Shown here in pieces: positions 33,694 to 42,547 of a DNA stretch of 64,000 nucleotides. A model generated the notes under the pieces. The model had not been told where the DNA came from, did not search any database, and saw nothing but the letters and a program-made list of their open reading frames with translations. The position numbers and the translations under genes were made by a program. Origin of the DNA: Clostridiales bacterium (GTDB taxonomy: Bacteria > Bacillota > Clostridia > Oscillospirales > Ruminococcaceae); contig JAHZAY010000001.1 in the NCBI GenBank assembly GCA_019423685.1, positions 1 through 64,000 on the forward strand, read 5' to 3'. Within the stretch, counting starts at the first letter, position 1; every line of letters begins with the position of its first letter.

Positions 33694-33733
33694 GAAAAAA
33701 ACAGCCCCAGATTTCCCGGAGCTGTCCTTTTTT
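33694..33733 (-). terminator. Rho-independent terminator (leftward)
   Basis: On the minus strand a stem ACAGCTCC / GGGGCTGT is followed by a long T-run, directly after the permease gene. Confidence 0.75.
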
Positions 33734-33741
33734 ATATGCAC

Positions 33742-34764
33742 CTATCCCAAAATCGGGATCAGTACGGTGCCGCACAGCAGCGTCAGGGCGATCAGCACGC
33801 CCGCATACTGTGCCACCGCTTTGGGCTTGAGCACCTGACTCAGCATGATGACGCTGGGCACCGAGATGACCATGGCGGCCAGCGCAAAGATCATGGCCAC
33901 CGTATCGGACAGGTCGGCCAACAGCAGCAGAACCGGCGCGATGCTGAAGATATCCGAATGGATGGGAAAACCGATCAGCGCCGCGATCAGGCCGGAAATG
34001 GTCGCGTGGCCGTCGACCAGCGCCGAGAGCTGTTCCATCGGGACATAGGCTTCCAGCGCGGCGGCCAGTGCGACGCCCAGCAAAATCCAGCCCCAGCTTT
34101 TAGAAAAGATGTGCAGCGTGTCGTGCAGCGCCCAGCGGATGCGCTCGCGGGTGTTGGCGGGCATGCCGTCGTGGTGGTGATGGTGGTGGCCGTGCTCATG
34201 GCAGTCGCAGTGGTCGTGGTCGTGGACCAGCTCCAACGCCTGCACCTGGTGCTGAAAATCCAGGCGGGAGAAGATCAGCGAGCTGATTACCACAATCAAA
34301 ACCGAGCATCCCAGGTAGACAAATGCAAAGGCGGGGGCGGTGATGCTGTACAATGCGGTGATGGCGGTGAGGTTCATCAGCGAGGCGGTGGTGTACATGC
34401 ACAGGCAGACCGAGACCGGCACCCCCGCAGCCACAAGGCCCATCAGCACCGGGATGATGCTGCACGAACAAAACGGCGAGAGCAGCCCCAGGCCAAAGGC
34501 CAACAGGTAGCCCCAGACGCTCTTGAGGCTGGCCAGCTTGCGCTGCATCTTTGCGGTGTTGATGAAACTTTGCAGCAAAAATACCGCAAAGAGGATGACC
34601 AGCAGCATGAGATAGATCTGCACAAGGTCAGAAAACAGATGCCCCAAAAACTCCACCGTCCGCTCCCCACCCGGCAGGACGGGCTCCAAGCCCTCGAGCA
34701 GGTGCTCAAAGAAGGAATGATCGTGCGTGGTGTGGAGGAAATTTGCTTGTAACAAAGGAGACAC
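33742..34764 (-). CDS. YraQ/ArsP-type permease with His-rich loop
   Basis: A 340-residue protein with about 8-10 membrane segments. It belongs to the DUF318 (YraQ/ArsP) permease group: the first half contains LLSPFCSCSIIP with Cys99 and Cys101, and the second half contains a matching GFPIHSDIFSIAP. Between the halves a loop at residues 181-198 is almost all His, Asp and Cys (HDHDHCDCHEHGHHHHHH), a likely metal-binding site. This suggests export of a soft metal or metalloid. The start is GTG 34764 with a weak site; a TTG nine bases later is possible. It is a single-gene unit. Confidence 0.8.
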   Translation of the reverse strand: MSPLLQANFLHTTHDHSFFEHLLEGLEPVLPGGERTVEFLGHLFSDLVQIYLMLLVILFAVFLLQSFINTAKMQRKLASLKSVWGYLLAFGLGLLSPFCSCSIIPVLMGLVAAGVPVSVCLCMYTTASLMNLTAITALYSITAPAFAFVYLGCSVLIVVISSLIFSRLDFQHQVQALELVHDHDHCDCHEHGHHHHHHDGMPANTRERIRWALHDTLHIFSKSWGWILLGVALAAALEAYVPMEQLSALVDGHATISGLIAALIGFPIHSDIFSIAPVLLLLADLSDTVAMIFALAAMVISVPSVIMLSQVLKPKAVAQYAGVLIALTLLCGTVLIPILG

Positions 34765-34949
34765 ACTTCCCTTTTTGTTGGATTGATTCTAGGAACACTC
34801 TATCATATTTTATCAGATTTGTTAAATATTTATTCTTTATATATCCAATTTGCACAAAGTTTCATATGAACAATCCTTCATATACGCCACCGTCCCTTTG
34901 CAGAAAGCTTTTGCCGAGCGCTTTGCACCGGCTGCAAAAGAGGCAAAGA

Positions 34950-34991
34950 TAGAAAGAGCGAGAAGAAAGCGGCGCTTTCTTCTCGCTCTAT
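34950..34991 (-). terminator. Long perfect hairpin after the phosphofructokinase gene
   Basis: A 16-bp perfect stem (34955-34970 with 34974-34989) and a 3-base loop, 38 bases past the pfp stop on the minus strand. The T-run after it is short. Confidence 0.7.
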
Positions 34992-35028
34992 TCGGGGGTT
35001 TATGCAAGAAAGAGATTTATTTTGAAAC

Positions 35029-36255
35029 TTATTTGCCCTCGTCGTACAGGTTCAGATGAACCGGCACGCCGTTTTCCATCGGGACGCTGACCTCACCCAA
35101 AATCAGCGGGCGCAGATAGGACAGCATCTCTTCGGTGACGTCGTGGCCGTCGGCGGTGATCCAGCTGTCCGGGACCTTCTTTTCCAGGTTTGCCACCTTG
35201 GCGATGTCCACGGTGCTGTACTGTACCCGATAGGGGCAGTCGCTGCTGCGCACAACGACGGCCATCTGTCCACTGACCCCGTTGATTGCGCGGTCCGCGG
35301 CGGTCATGCCGAGCATTCTGGATTCATTGAGGTCGGTGGCGGAGGCCAGATGTGCGGCACAGCGCTGCATCAGGTTGAGCTCGATGGCGCGGACCTTGCA
35401 GCCGATGCGCTCCTTGACCAGCCCTTCCAAAACTTTTGCGGTGCCGGAGAGCGCCGCATGTCCAAAGACGTCGACTCCCCTGCCCTTGCTCTCGCTGAGA
35501 TAGCTGCCGTCCGGATTTTTGACCCCTTCGCTGACCGCCACCACAACGGCGTTGCGGCGCGCCAGGCAAGCTTTAACATCTTTTAGAAACTGTTCGGTGT
35601 CGAAGGCGCGCTCACACAGATAGATGAGCTGCGGGCCGGTGCCGCCGTTCTCACGGGACAGCGCAGCGGCGGCGGTGAGCCAGCCTGCATTGCGGCCCAT
35701 GACCTCGACGATGGTGACGGCCGGGATATCATAGACTTCGCAGTCGCGCACAATCTCGGAGAAGGTGGATGCAATATACTTTGCCGCCGAGCCAAATCCG
35801 GGGCAGTGGTCGGTGATGGGCAGGTCGTTGTCGATGGTCTTGGGCGCACCCATGACCGACAGCCCCTCGATGTGGTTGCGGGCGATGTAATCGGAAAGCT
35901 TGTAGACGGTGTCCATCGAGTCGTTGCCGCCGATGTAGACAAAGTAGGCGATGTCGCGCGCCAGCAGCGAATCGACGATCGCTTTGAGCTGGGTATCTTC
36001 TGCATTGTTGAGCTTGAGCCGGCAGGAGCCCAGCGCAGCTGCCGGAGTGTGGCAGAGCAGGTCGAGCTTTTCCGGAGAAGCCAGCGCCTCAGAAAGGTCG
36101 ATAAAGTTTCCGGCCAACACGCCCTTGATGCCGTTTCGCGCGCCGTAGATGCGGTCCACCTGCGCACTGGACAGGCAGCGCTCCACCACGCCGGCGACGG
36201 TGGCGTTGATGGCAGCGGAAGGTCCACCAGACTGGGCGATTAACATGTGCTTCAT
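35029..36255 (-). CDS. pfp: 6-phosphofructokinase, diphosphate (PPi)-dependent type
   Basis: A 408-residue enzyme converting fructose 6-phosphate to fructose 1,6-bisphosphate. The donor-site residues are PPi-like: GGNDS (109-113, where ATP enzymes have GGDGS) and PKTIDND (138-144, Lys where ATP enzymes have Gly). VMGRNAGWLTA and the substrate-site residues near ELNLMQRCAAH are also present. It starts behind GAGGAATTAG. The DeoR-type regulator lies directly upstream on the same strand, so sugar supply probably controls it. Confidence 0.85.
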   Translation of the reverse strand: MKHMLIAQSGGPSAAINATVAGVVERCLSSAQVDRIYGARNGIKGVLAGNFIDLSEALASPEKLDLLCHTPAAALGSCRLKLNNAEDTQLKAIVDSLLARDIAYFVYIGGNDSMDTVYKLSDYIARNHIEGLSVMGAPKTIDNDLPITDHCPGFGSAAKYIASTFSEIVRDCEVYDIPAVTIVEVMGRNAGWLTAAAALSRENGGTGPQLIYLCERAFDTEQFLKDVKACLARRNAVVVAVSEGVKNPDGSYLSESKGRGVDVFGHAALSGTAKVLEGLVKERIGCKVRAIELNLMQRCAAHLASATDLNESRMLGMTAADRAINGVSGQMAVVVRSSDCPYRVQYSTVDIAKVANLEKKVPDSWITADGHDVTEEMLSYLRPLILGEVSVPMENGVPVHLNLYDEGK

Positions 36256-36298
36256 TTTCTAATTCCTCATTTCCTTTATAGATGGGGTGATGCGGGTG

Positions 36299-37051
36299 CT
36301 ACAGCACGGTCACATTGTTTCTCTGTGCATCTGCCAGCAGGATCGGCGAGGAGGTCTGATCGGTAATCAGGTAGTTGACATCCTCCATCTTGGCAAAGGT
36401 ATAGGGCAGCATCTTGCCAAATTTGCTGGAATCCATCAGGATGATGACGCAGCGGGCCTTCTCGATCAAAAGCCGGCGCAGCTTTGCCTGCTCCTCATAC
36501 CCGCAGGTGAAGCCGCCCTCCTCCGAATAGCCGGAAGCGGAGATAAAGGCCATGTCCACATTGAGCCGGGAGATCATATCCAGCGCCGAATAGCCGAACA
36601 GCGACAGATTTTTGTGGTTGAGCACACCGCCGCACAGGGTGATGGCGGGGCGCATCTTTTCGGCAATTTGCAGCGCGATGTTGGGCCCGTTGGTGGTGAT
36701 GTTGATGTACATGTCGGGTATGATCTTGGCCAGCTCCAGCATGGTGGTGCCGCCGTCCAGAAAGATGGAGCTTCCCTCCTTGACAAAGCGCACTGCCTTT
36801 TGTGCGACGATATCTTTCTGTGATTTGTTGGAGATGTCCGGCGAATCCACGCCTTCCCCCTTCGCATCGGCGTCGAGATACTTTGCTCCGCCGCGGATGC
36901 GCAGGATAAACCCTTCTTTAGCCAGATAATCCAGGTCGCGGTGCAGCGTCATGACGCTGACGTCGTTAAACTCCTGCGTCAACTGCTTTAGACTGACGAC
37001 CCGCTTTTGCCGGATAAACTCCTTTAGCTTTTCTCTTCTCAAAACATTCAA
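36299..37051 (-). CDS. DeoR family transcriptional regulator
   Basis: A 250-residue sugar-phosphate-sensing repressor. It starts with TTG 37051 behind GGGGGA. The N-terminal winged helix (LKEFIRQKRVVSLKQLTQEF...SVMTLHRDLDYLAKEGFILRIRGGA) is the DeoR signature, and the C-terminal sensor domain shows IFLDGGTTMLELA and SGYSEEGGFTCGYEEQAKL. It is the first gene of the operon with the phosphofructokinase, 43 bases apart, and probably controls it and itself in response to a phosphorylated sugar. Confidence 0.9.
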   Translation of the reverse strand: MNVLRREKLKEFIRQKRVVSLKQLTQEFNDVSVMTLHRDLDYLAKEGFILRIRGGAKYLDADAKGEGVDSPDISNKSQKDIVAQKAVRFVKEGSSIFLDGGTTMLELAKIIPDMYINITTNGPNIALQIAEKMRPAITLCGGVLNHKNLSLFGYSALDMISRLNVDMAFISASGYSEEGGFTCGYEEQAKLRRLLIEKARCVIILMDSSKFGKMLPYTFAKMEDVNYLITDQTSSPILLADAQRNNVTVL

Positions 37052-37092
37052 GACGAAAATCCCCCATTGATATAGTGTGGGTATACAAGATT

Positions 37093-37121
37093 ATTATAGC
37101 GGAAAGATAACAAAAAGGCAA
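37093..37121 (-). promoter_or_regulatory. Sigma-A promoter of the deoR-pfp operon
   Basis: On the minus strand, TTGCCT (37121-37116), a 17-base spacer and TATAAT (37098-37093), about 40 bases before the TTG start. Confidence 0.75.
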
Positions 37122-37295
37122 GTAGCGAGTGTTATAAATTGTTATGATTTTTTGCTTGTTTTGATAGTAAAATTGTCGCGAATTGTGATTTCCTTATCAA
37201 TCATGCTGCATGAACGGATAAGAAAAGCGCCGAAATGCTGAAAGTGCAAGGATAGCTTTTGTGACTTTCCGTGATACTCCTTTTCCCCTTTAGCG

Positions 37296-38078
37296 CTACC
37301 CCTTTTCCCTCTCCTCGCGGTTCATTCGCTTGAGTTCCTTTTGCAGCCGCCGGATGATCCGCTTTTCCAGCCGGGAGATGTAGGATTGGGAGATGCCGAT
37401 TTTGTCCGCCACCTCCTTTTGGGTGTGCTCCCGGCCTCCCCGGTACAGCCCAAAGCGTAGCTCCATGATGGTGCGCTCCCGCTCGTCCAGCCGCTCGATG
37501 GCCCGGTACAGCATCGCCCGCTCCGACTCCTGCTCGATGCCGCTGCTGACAATGTCCGGTTCGGTTCCCAGCACGTCGGAGAGCAGCAGCTCGTTTCCGT
37601 CCCAATCGATGTTCAGCGGTTCGTCGATCGAGATTTCCCGTCGGCGGTTCTGGTTTTTGCGCAGGTACATCAAGATCTCGTTTTCGATGCAGCGCGAGGC
37701 GTAGGTCGCCAGCTTGATGTTCTTTTCTGGGGAAAAGGTGTTCACCGCCTTGATGAGCCCGATCGTGCCGATCGAAATGAGGTCCTCGATGTTGATGCCG
37801 GTGGATTCAAACTTCTTGGCAATGTAGACCACCAGCCGCAGATTGCGCTCGATGAGCAGCTGCCGCGCCCTCTGGCGTGTCTGCTCGGCGGGGGAGCTCA
37901 GGTGGGCAAAGACCTGTTCCTCCTCCTGGCGGTTGAGCGGCGGCGGCAGCGTCTGCGGCCCATTGATGTAGTGGACCCCGGCTCTGCCGAAGAGTTTGCC
38001 CCAGATGCGCAGCATCCAGCGGGTGAAATTTTTTTTGCGTTTCGCGTGCAATTTTCCTTTTTTGCCGATTACCTTCAT
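37296..38078 (-). CDS. sigE: Sporulation sigma factor SigE
   Basis: A 260-residue mother-cell sigma factor. The start at ATG 38078 overlaps the spoIIGA stop (ATGA) and has AGGAAAGGA upstream. The first 25-30 residues are a basic/hydrophobic pro-sequence that holds it inactive at the membrane until SpoIIGA cuts it. Region 2 (IERNLRLVVYIAKKFESTGINIEDLISIGTIGLIKAV) and region 4 with a helix-turn-helix (EVADKIGISQSYISRLEKR) are complete. The usual neighbour sigG does not follow; the next gene downstream is deoR. Confidence 0.95.
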   Translation of the reverse strand: MKVIGKKGKLHAKRKKNFTRWMLRIWGKLFGRAGVHYINGPQTLPPPLNRQEEEQVFAHLSSPAEQTRQRARQLLIERNLRLVVYIAKKFESTGINIEDLISIGTIGLIKAVNTFSPEKNIKLATYASRCIENEILMYLRKNQNRRREISIDEPLNIDWDGNELLLSDVLGTEPDIVSSGIEQESERAMLYRAIERLDERERTIMELRFGLYRGGREHTQKEVADKIGISQSYISRLEKRIIRRLQKELKRMNREEREKG

Positions 38079-38989
38079 CTTAATACACCAATCCTTTCCT
38101 CGACGGCCTGCGCTCTGGCAAAGGCGTTGTCCCCCACCAGCAGTTCCCACTCCTCCCCCAGCCGCTGTTGGGGACACACGGCAAGGAAGAGGTCCTCGAT
38201 GCAGTAGCTGCCCTCTTGTGAGCGGATCAGCAGCTGATCGACGCGCACCGCCGGCAACAAACCGCCCTTTCCAGCGCTGGAAAACGGGACTCTGCGCAGA
38301 GGTTCGTCCGCACTGTATTCGGTTTCCTCCTCAAAGAGGGCGTGCAGCACCGCCTCCAGCATAGGGGCATCGAACAGCTGGCAGGCCACCGCCAGCCCGC
38401 ACACGGCCACCGGAGCGCCGCTAAACGGCTCGGTCAGGGAATTTCCGGTGTCGATGAGTGCGGTCAGCTCCAAGCTCTTTGCAGCAACAGTCAGCGTCGC
38501 CGGACAGAATTTGCAGGCGGGCGCACTCCCGCGCAGCAGCCGGTCAATCCCCCACACCAGAGCGTATGCAGCGCACAGGCAGAGCACAAAGGCGGGCTGT
38601 TCGATCTGAAAATAAATGGCGTTGCCAAAGACAAACAGCCCCGTCCCCGCGTAAAACCGCCGCAGCAAAGACAGCGCGGCAAACATCCCGCAGCTGACCG
38701 CCAGCAACAAGGCGCACTCGATAAGAAAGCGCCGCCAGCTTTGCCAACGAAAGGCCAGGCGCACCATCAAGGTGCAGCTGAGCAGCTGCAAACCCAGTTG
38801 AAACGCCTCCTCAAAGGGCAGCGGCGGCAAAAAGATGCTCAGCGAAAACAGGGCGCCCACCGCCGCCGCGCCCGCCTTGCGCCAGTTTCCGCCCGGCTTT
38901 CGTCCGCTGAGCCGCTGCAGAAGGCTCAACAGCAGAAAATGGATGAGAAAGTTGCTCGCAAGCAGGACATCGACGTAGATACTGACCAT
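38075..38989 (-). CDS. spoIIGA: Sigma-E processing peptidase SpoIIGA
   Basis: A 304-residue membrane aspartic protease. Five hydrophobic segments fill residues 1-150. The C-terminal cytoplasmic protease domain has ALIDTGNSLTEPFSGAPV with catalytic Asp180, as in SpoIIGA. It dimerises in the septum membrane and removes the SigE pro-sequence. It is coupled to sigE by a 4-base overlap. GAGGGGG precedes ATG 38989. Confidence 0.9.
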   Translation of the reverse strand: MVSIYVDVLLASNFLIHFLLLSLLQRLSGRKPGGNWRKAGAAAVGALFSLSIFLPPLPFEEAFQLGLQLLSCTLMVRLAFRWQSWRRFLIECALLLAVSCGMFAALSLLRRFYAGTGLFVFGNAIYFQIEQPAFVLCLCAAYALVWGIDRLLRGSAPACKFCPATLTVAAKSLELTALIDTGNSLTEPFSGAPVAVCGLAVACQLFDAPMLEAVLHALFEEETEYSADEPLRRVPFSSAGKGGLLPAVRVDQLLIRSQEGSYCIEDLFLAVCPQQRLGEEWELLVGDNAFARAQAVEERIGVLR

Positions 38990-39071
38990 ATGCAGTCCCC
39001 CTCTCTATCCTTAACTTTACCCCATCCCCTTTAAGAAGCTTGTCAAAAGCGTGGTTCGCCACAATCTCCCC

Positions 39072-39100
39072 TTTACCTTCCCTTTGTTCCATGTTATAAT
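39072..39100 (+). promoter_or_regulatory. Sigma-A-type promoter of the SGNH lipoprotein gene
   Basis: TTTACC (39072-39077), a 17-base spacer and TATAAT (39095-39100), 44 bases before the start. Confidence 0.7.
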
Positions 39101-39143
39101 AAAACAAGTCGAAAAAAATGCCTATAGAAAAGAAGGGTTATGT

Positions 39144-39899
39144 TTGTTGCATCCATCATCGTCTCTGCCTCATTTTTTGAAAAAAACGGCTGCCCTGCTC
39201 ATCGGCCTGTGTCTGCTGGCCGGCTGCTCGCAACAGGGCGCGCAATCTCAAAACGCCTCCCTGGACTCCAAACAGTCCGATCAGACCGAGAGCGCCGACA
39301 GCTATGAGGTCGACTCGGAATATTACCTCGGAGAGACCACCTTCATCGGGGACAGCCGCACCAATGGGCTTTTGACCTACCAGCTGCTCCCGCCGGAGCA
39401 GGTATTTGCCATCGACGGCAGCACCCAAAAGAGCATCCGCGACGAACCCTTTATCCAGCTGGAACCGGACGGCGACTACCTCACCGTGGAACAGGCGGTC
39501 GCAGAGCGTCAGCCACAGCGCATCCTGCTGGCCTTCGGCGTCAACGCCATTCCGCTGATGAGTGACGAGGAATTTATGCAGGAGTACGATACCCTGATCG
39601 ACGAGCTGACCGAGCTTTCCCCCGACAGCAAAATCATCATCCAGTCCATCCTTCCGGTTGCAAGCTGGAAATATACCGAGATGCCCGCGCTCACCAACGA
39701 GAACATCGACTACCACAACGACCTGCTCGCCCAATATGCGCAGGAAAACGGATATACCTTCTACGACATTGCAGACAACTTTAAGGACGAAAACGGCGCA
39801 CTGGCCTTCGAGTACGACGCCGGCGACGGGCTGCACTTTAACCAGACCTTCTACCACACCTATCTTGCAATTTTGACGACCGATATGCCGGGCATGTAG
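39144..39899 (+). CDS. SGNH/GDSL-type hydrolase lipoprotein
   Basis: A 251-residue secreted lipoprotein. The start is TTG 39144 or 39147, behind AGAAGGG; the frame is open further upstream but holds no site. The signal peptide ends in LLAGC (Cys28). The catalytic Ser is in TTFIGDSRTNGL, and DGLHFNQTFY near the end carries the Asp-x-x-His pair. Such SGNH lipoproteins often act on acyl groups of wall polymers or exopolysaccharide. It is transcribed alone, divergent from spoIIGA, and ends at a bidirectional terminator. Confidence 0.8.
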   Translation: MLHPSSSLPHFLKKTAALLIGLCLLAGCSQQGAQSQNASLDSKQSDQTESADSYEVDSEYYLGETTFIGDSRTNGLLTYQLLPPEQVFAIDGSTQKSIRDEPFIQLEPDGDYLTVEQAVAERQPQRILLAFGVNAIPLMSDEEFMQEYDTLIDELTELSPDSKIIIQSILPVASWKYTEMPALTNENIDYHNDLLAQYAQENGYTFYDIADNFKDENGALAFEYDAGDGLHFNQTFYHTYLAILTTDMPGM

Positions 39900-39950
39900 G
39901 CCCTGCCCTGTTGGCCACATCCTTTCCGGCTTTTCCTTTTTATAGCGCAT

Positions 39951-39993
39951 AAAAAAAGTCTTCGTACCCCAAATGGGATGCGAAGACTTTTTG
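39951..39993. terminator. Bidirectional terminator
   Basis: Perfect 11-bp stem AAAAGTCTTCG / CGAAGACTTTT with an A-run before it and a T-run after it, between the SGNH gene and the converging msrA. Confidence 0.85.
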
Positions 39994-40003
39994 TTTTGTC
40001 CTG

Positions 40004-40516
40004 TTAGTGGTTGCGGGAATCGCGATAGACCTCTTCAAACAATCCGGGATTGAGGTGGCAGTAGCCGTTCGGATTTTTGTCCAGATAGTCCTGGTGGTAT
40101 TCCTCTGCCGGTTAGAAGTTTTGCAGCGGCAGGCACTCGATTGCGATGGGGCTGCTGTACTGGGTCGCCAGCTGTTGCAGAGCCTGGTGGATGACCGGTT
40201 CTTCCGCCGGATCGGTGTAGTAGATGCCGGTGCGGTATTGGCTTCCGGTGTCCTCTCCCTGGCGGTTGACGGCGGTTGGATTGACCGACCGGAAATAGAA
40301 GCTCAGCAGCTTGGAAAGCGAGATCTTTTCCGGGTCATACACCACCCGAACGGTCTCTGCATGGCCGGTGTTGTTGTGGCACACTTCTTCATAGCTGGGG
40401 TTTTCGGTGGAGCCGTTGGCAAAGCCAACCTGCGTTTGCAGCACCCCGTCGATCTGCTTCATATATTTTTGTGTTCCCCAGAAGCACCCTCCTGCCAGAT
40501 AGATCGTCTTGTTCAT
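40004..40516 (-). pseudogene. msrA: Peptide methionine sulfoxide reductase MsrA, interrupted by one stop codon
   Basis: The frame from ATG 40516 begins with the MsrA signature LAGGCFWGTQKYM (catalytic Cys in GCFW) and runs to TAA at 40112-40114. Without that codon the same frame continues as PAEEYHQDYLDKNPNGYC and on to a normal stop at 40004. In MsrA the stop replaces the Tyr of the conserved NFYPAEEYHQ motif, whose residues help bind the methionine sulfoxide. A single base change (TAC or TAT to TAA) or a sequencing error explains it. The product as read lacks about 35 C-terminal residues and is probably inactive. Confidence 0.85.
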
Positions 40517-40551
40517 CCCTCATGATCCTTCCTTTCTCCTTGCTTTTCTTG

Positions 40552-40920
40552 TTACTGTTCCTTTCCAGGTCCTTGGGCTGCCTGGAAGCGGAAGTAAGCA
40601 AGGGCGATCTCTTCAAAAAAGATCTCTTTGCTGCGGACAGACAGATCGCTGTCAAAGACTTCCTTGACCTGACGCAGCGTCCGGTCCATTTTGGTTTGTG
40701 GCGAAGCGGCAGAAAGGGAGCAGCCCATTCCCTCCATCAAGGTTTCCGGTTGTACCCCCAATGCCTGTGCAAAGCGGTCCACCACATCAATTTTCGGCGC
40801 GCGGCTATTTTTCTCATAGTTATAGATGGACCGTTCGGTGATGCCGGTTCTTCTGGCCAATTCTGCCTGTGTCATGCCGGCAGCTACACGCGCTGTTTTT
40901 AGATTCTCTCCAAAAGACAA
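40552..40920 (-). CDS. XRE family helix-turn-helix regulator
   Basis: A 122-residue protein starting at TTG 40920, behind AGGGAGG; the long frame upstream lacks family similarity. Residues 4-58 form a classic Cro/C1-type helix-turn-helix (LKTARVAAGMTQAELARRTGITERSIYNYEKNSRAP). The C-terminal half is helical and may dimerise. It lies 35 bases upstream of msrA on the same strand and is probably cotranscribed with it. Its target is unknown. A TATAAT at 41005-41000 could be its -10. Confidence 0.8.
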   Translation of the reverse strand: MSFGENLKTARVAAGMTQAELARRTGITERSIYNYEKNSRAPKIDVVDRFAQALGVQPETLMEGMGCSLSAASPQTKMDRTLRQVKEVFDSDLSVRSKEIFFEEIALAYFRFQAAQGPGKEQ

Positions 40921-41137
40921 TTTTTTTCCTCCCTTTTTTAAGGAAATGAACAGCAGCACAGTTTTCCCTCTCTGTAAAAAACATGGCTCTGTTAAAGGTA
41001 TTATAACACAAAAGCGGGATAAAGAATATCTTTGATCACATTTTTTTGAGAAACTTTTATATTTTCGCAAATATAAGAAGTGTGTTTTTTGAGCAAAAAG
41101 GAATACCCTTTGACTTTGCACGGACGGGCAGAAAAAA

Positions 41138-41184
41138 TAAAAAAACAACAGCCGGCAGAAGAGCACAATCCGCCAGCTGTTGCT
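41138..41184 (-). terminator. Rho-independent terminator after dnaJ
   Basis: On the minus strand CAACAGCTGGC pairs with GCCGGCTGTTG (one mismatch) and is followed by a T-rich run, directly past the dnaJ stop. Confidence 0.75.
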
Positions 41185-41187
41185 GTT

Positions 41188-42372
41188 TTAATCTTTCATA
41201 AAGTCTTTGAGCTTGTCAAAGAACCCTTTTCGTTTTCGGTAGTTCTTATCCCCTGTCAACGAATCAAATTCTTTCAAAGCGTCCTTCTGCTTTGTCGTCA
41301 GGTTGGTCGGAACCTCCAGGTTGACACGGACATACTGGTCGCCGCGTCCGCGTCCGTTTACATACGGGATGCCCTTGTTGCGCAGACGGAACACGGTGGC
41401 CGGCTGGGTGCCTTCCGGTATGTTGTACTTAACCTTGCCGTCGATGGTCGGCACAACCACCTCGTCTCCCAGCACTGCCTGGGTAAAGGTGATCGGGATC
41501 TCGCACCACACATCGAAGCCGTCGCGCTCAAACAGCGGGTCTGGACGGACGCTGGCGGTGACGTTGACGTCGCCTGCCGGGCCGCCGTTCACGCCCTGAT
41601 CGCCCTGGCCGCGCAGCACAAAGGTCTGACCGTTGTCGATGCCCGCCGGGACATCTACCTCCAGGCGAACCGATTTGCGCACACGGCCCATGCCCTTGCA
41701 CTTGTCGCACGGGGTCTTGACGATCTTGCCGGTACCGCCGCAGCGGCTACAGGTCTTGACGCTCTGTACCACGCCAAATGGAGAACGCTGCTGTACCCTT
41801 ACCTGGCCGCTGCCGTGGCAGTCCGGACAGGTTTCCGGTGAGGTGCCCTTGGCAGCGCCGGTTCCGCCGCAGCTGTCGCACTGTACCAGTCGGGAGAAAC
41901 TGATCTCCTTCTTGCAGCCCTTTGCAGCCTCCATGAAGGAGAGCGCAATGTCGATGTTGATGTTGTTTCCGCGAATCGGCGCATTGGGGTTGCGGGTGCG
42001 GCTGGAGCCGCCAAAGCCAAAGCCGCCGGACGAGCTGAACCCGCCGCCTCCGAAGAAGCTGTCAAAGATGTCGCCAATATCGCCAAAATCGAAGCCGCCA
42101 AAGCCGCCCGCACCAGCTCCTGCTCCCGCGCCGTAGCTCGGGTCTACGCCGGCGTGACCGAACTGGTCATACCGCGCGCGCTTCTGCGAGTCGGACAAAA
42201 CCGCATAGGCCTCGTTGATCTCTTTAAACTTTTCTTCGGCGCTCTTGTCCCCCGGATTCAGGTCCGGGTGGTATTTTTTGGCGAGCTTGCGGTATGCTTT
42301 TTTCAGTTCGTCGTCGCTGCAGCCCTTCTGCACGCCGAGCACCTCATAGTAATCTCTTTTTTCCTCTGCCAA
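41188..42372 (-). CDS. dnaJ: Co-chaperone DnaJ
   Basis: A 394-residue Hsp40. TTG 42372 gives the classic N terminus MAEEKRDYYEVLGV with AAGAGGG at a proper distance, so I prefer it to the GTG three codons upstream. The J domain (residues 5-70) has HPD. A Gly/Phe-rich linker follows, then a zinc domain with four CxxCxGxG repeats, then two substrate-binding beta domains. It delivers unfolded proteins to DnaK and stimulates its ATPase. It is the last gene of hrcA-grpE-dnaK-dnaJ. Confidence 0.95.
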   Translation of the reverse strand: MAEEKRDYYEVLGVQKGCSDDELKKAYRKLAKKYHPDLNPGDKSAEEKFKEINEAYAVLSDSQKRARYDQFGHAGVDPSYGAGAGAGAGGFGGFDFGDIGDIFDSFFGGGGFSSSGGFGFGGSSRTRNPNAPIRGNNINIDIALSFMEAAKGCKKEISFSRLVQCDSCGGTGAAKGTSPETCPDCHGSGQVRVQQRSPFGVVQSVKTCSRCGGTGKIVKTPCDKCKGMGRVRKSVRLEVDVPAGIDNGQTFVLRGQGDQGVNGGPAGDVNVTASVRPDPLFERDGFDVWCEIPITFTQAVLGDEVVVPTIDGKVKYNIPEGTQPATVFRLRNKGIPYVNGRGRGDQYVRVNLEVPTNLTTKQKDALKEFDSLTGDKNYRKRKGFFDKLKDFMKD

Positions 42373-42496
42373 ATCTTTCACCCTCTTCTAGCGTTTCCTT
42401 TGAATCCGGTCGCAGCAGATGCTGACAAAGTTTTGCGGTCAAAGGTTCGTGTTTGAGAGAAGCCCATTGTCTCTAAAAAAATGCTGTTCATACCAT

Positions 42497-42528
42497 GAGG
42501 ATTGAGAGTTTCCTCCCAATCCTCACGA
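42497..42528 (-). other. Hairpin between dnaK and dnaJ
   Basis: Arms TGAGGATTG and CAATCCTCA are perfectly complementary around an 11-13 base loop. There is no T-run, so it may slow or process the transcript and lower dnaJ relative to dnaK, not stop it. Confidence 0.5.
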
Positions 42529-42547
42529 CACACCATTCTAATTTGGA

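Noticed and set aside
37201..37605. Minus-strand frame overlapping sigE
   Set aside because: It is an alternate-frame shadow of sigE.
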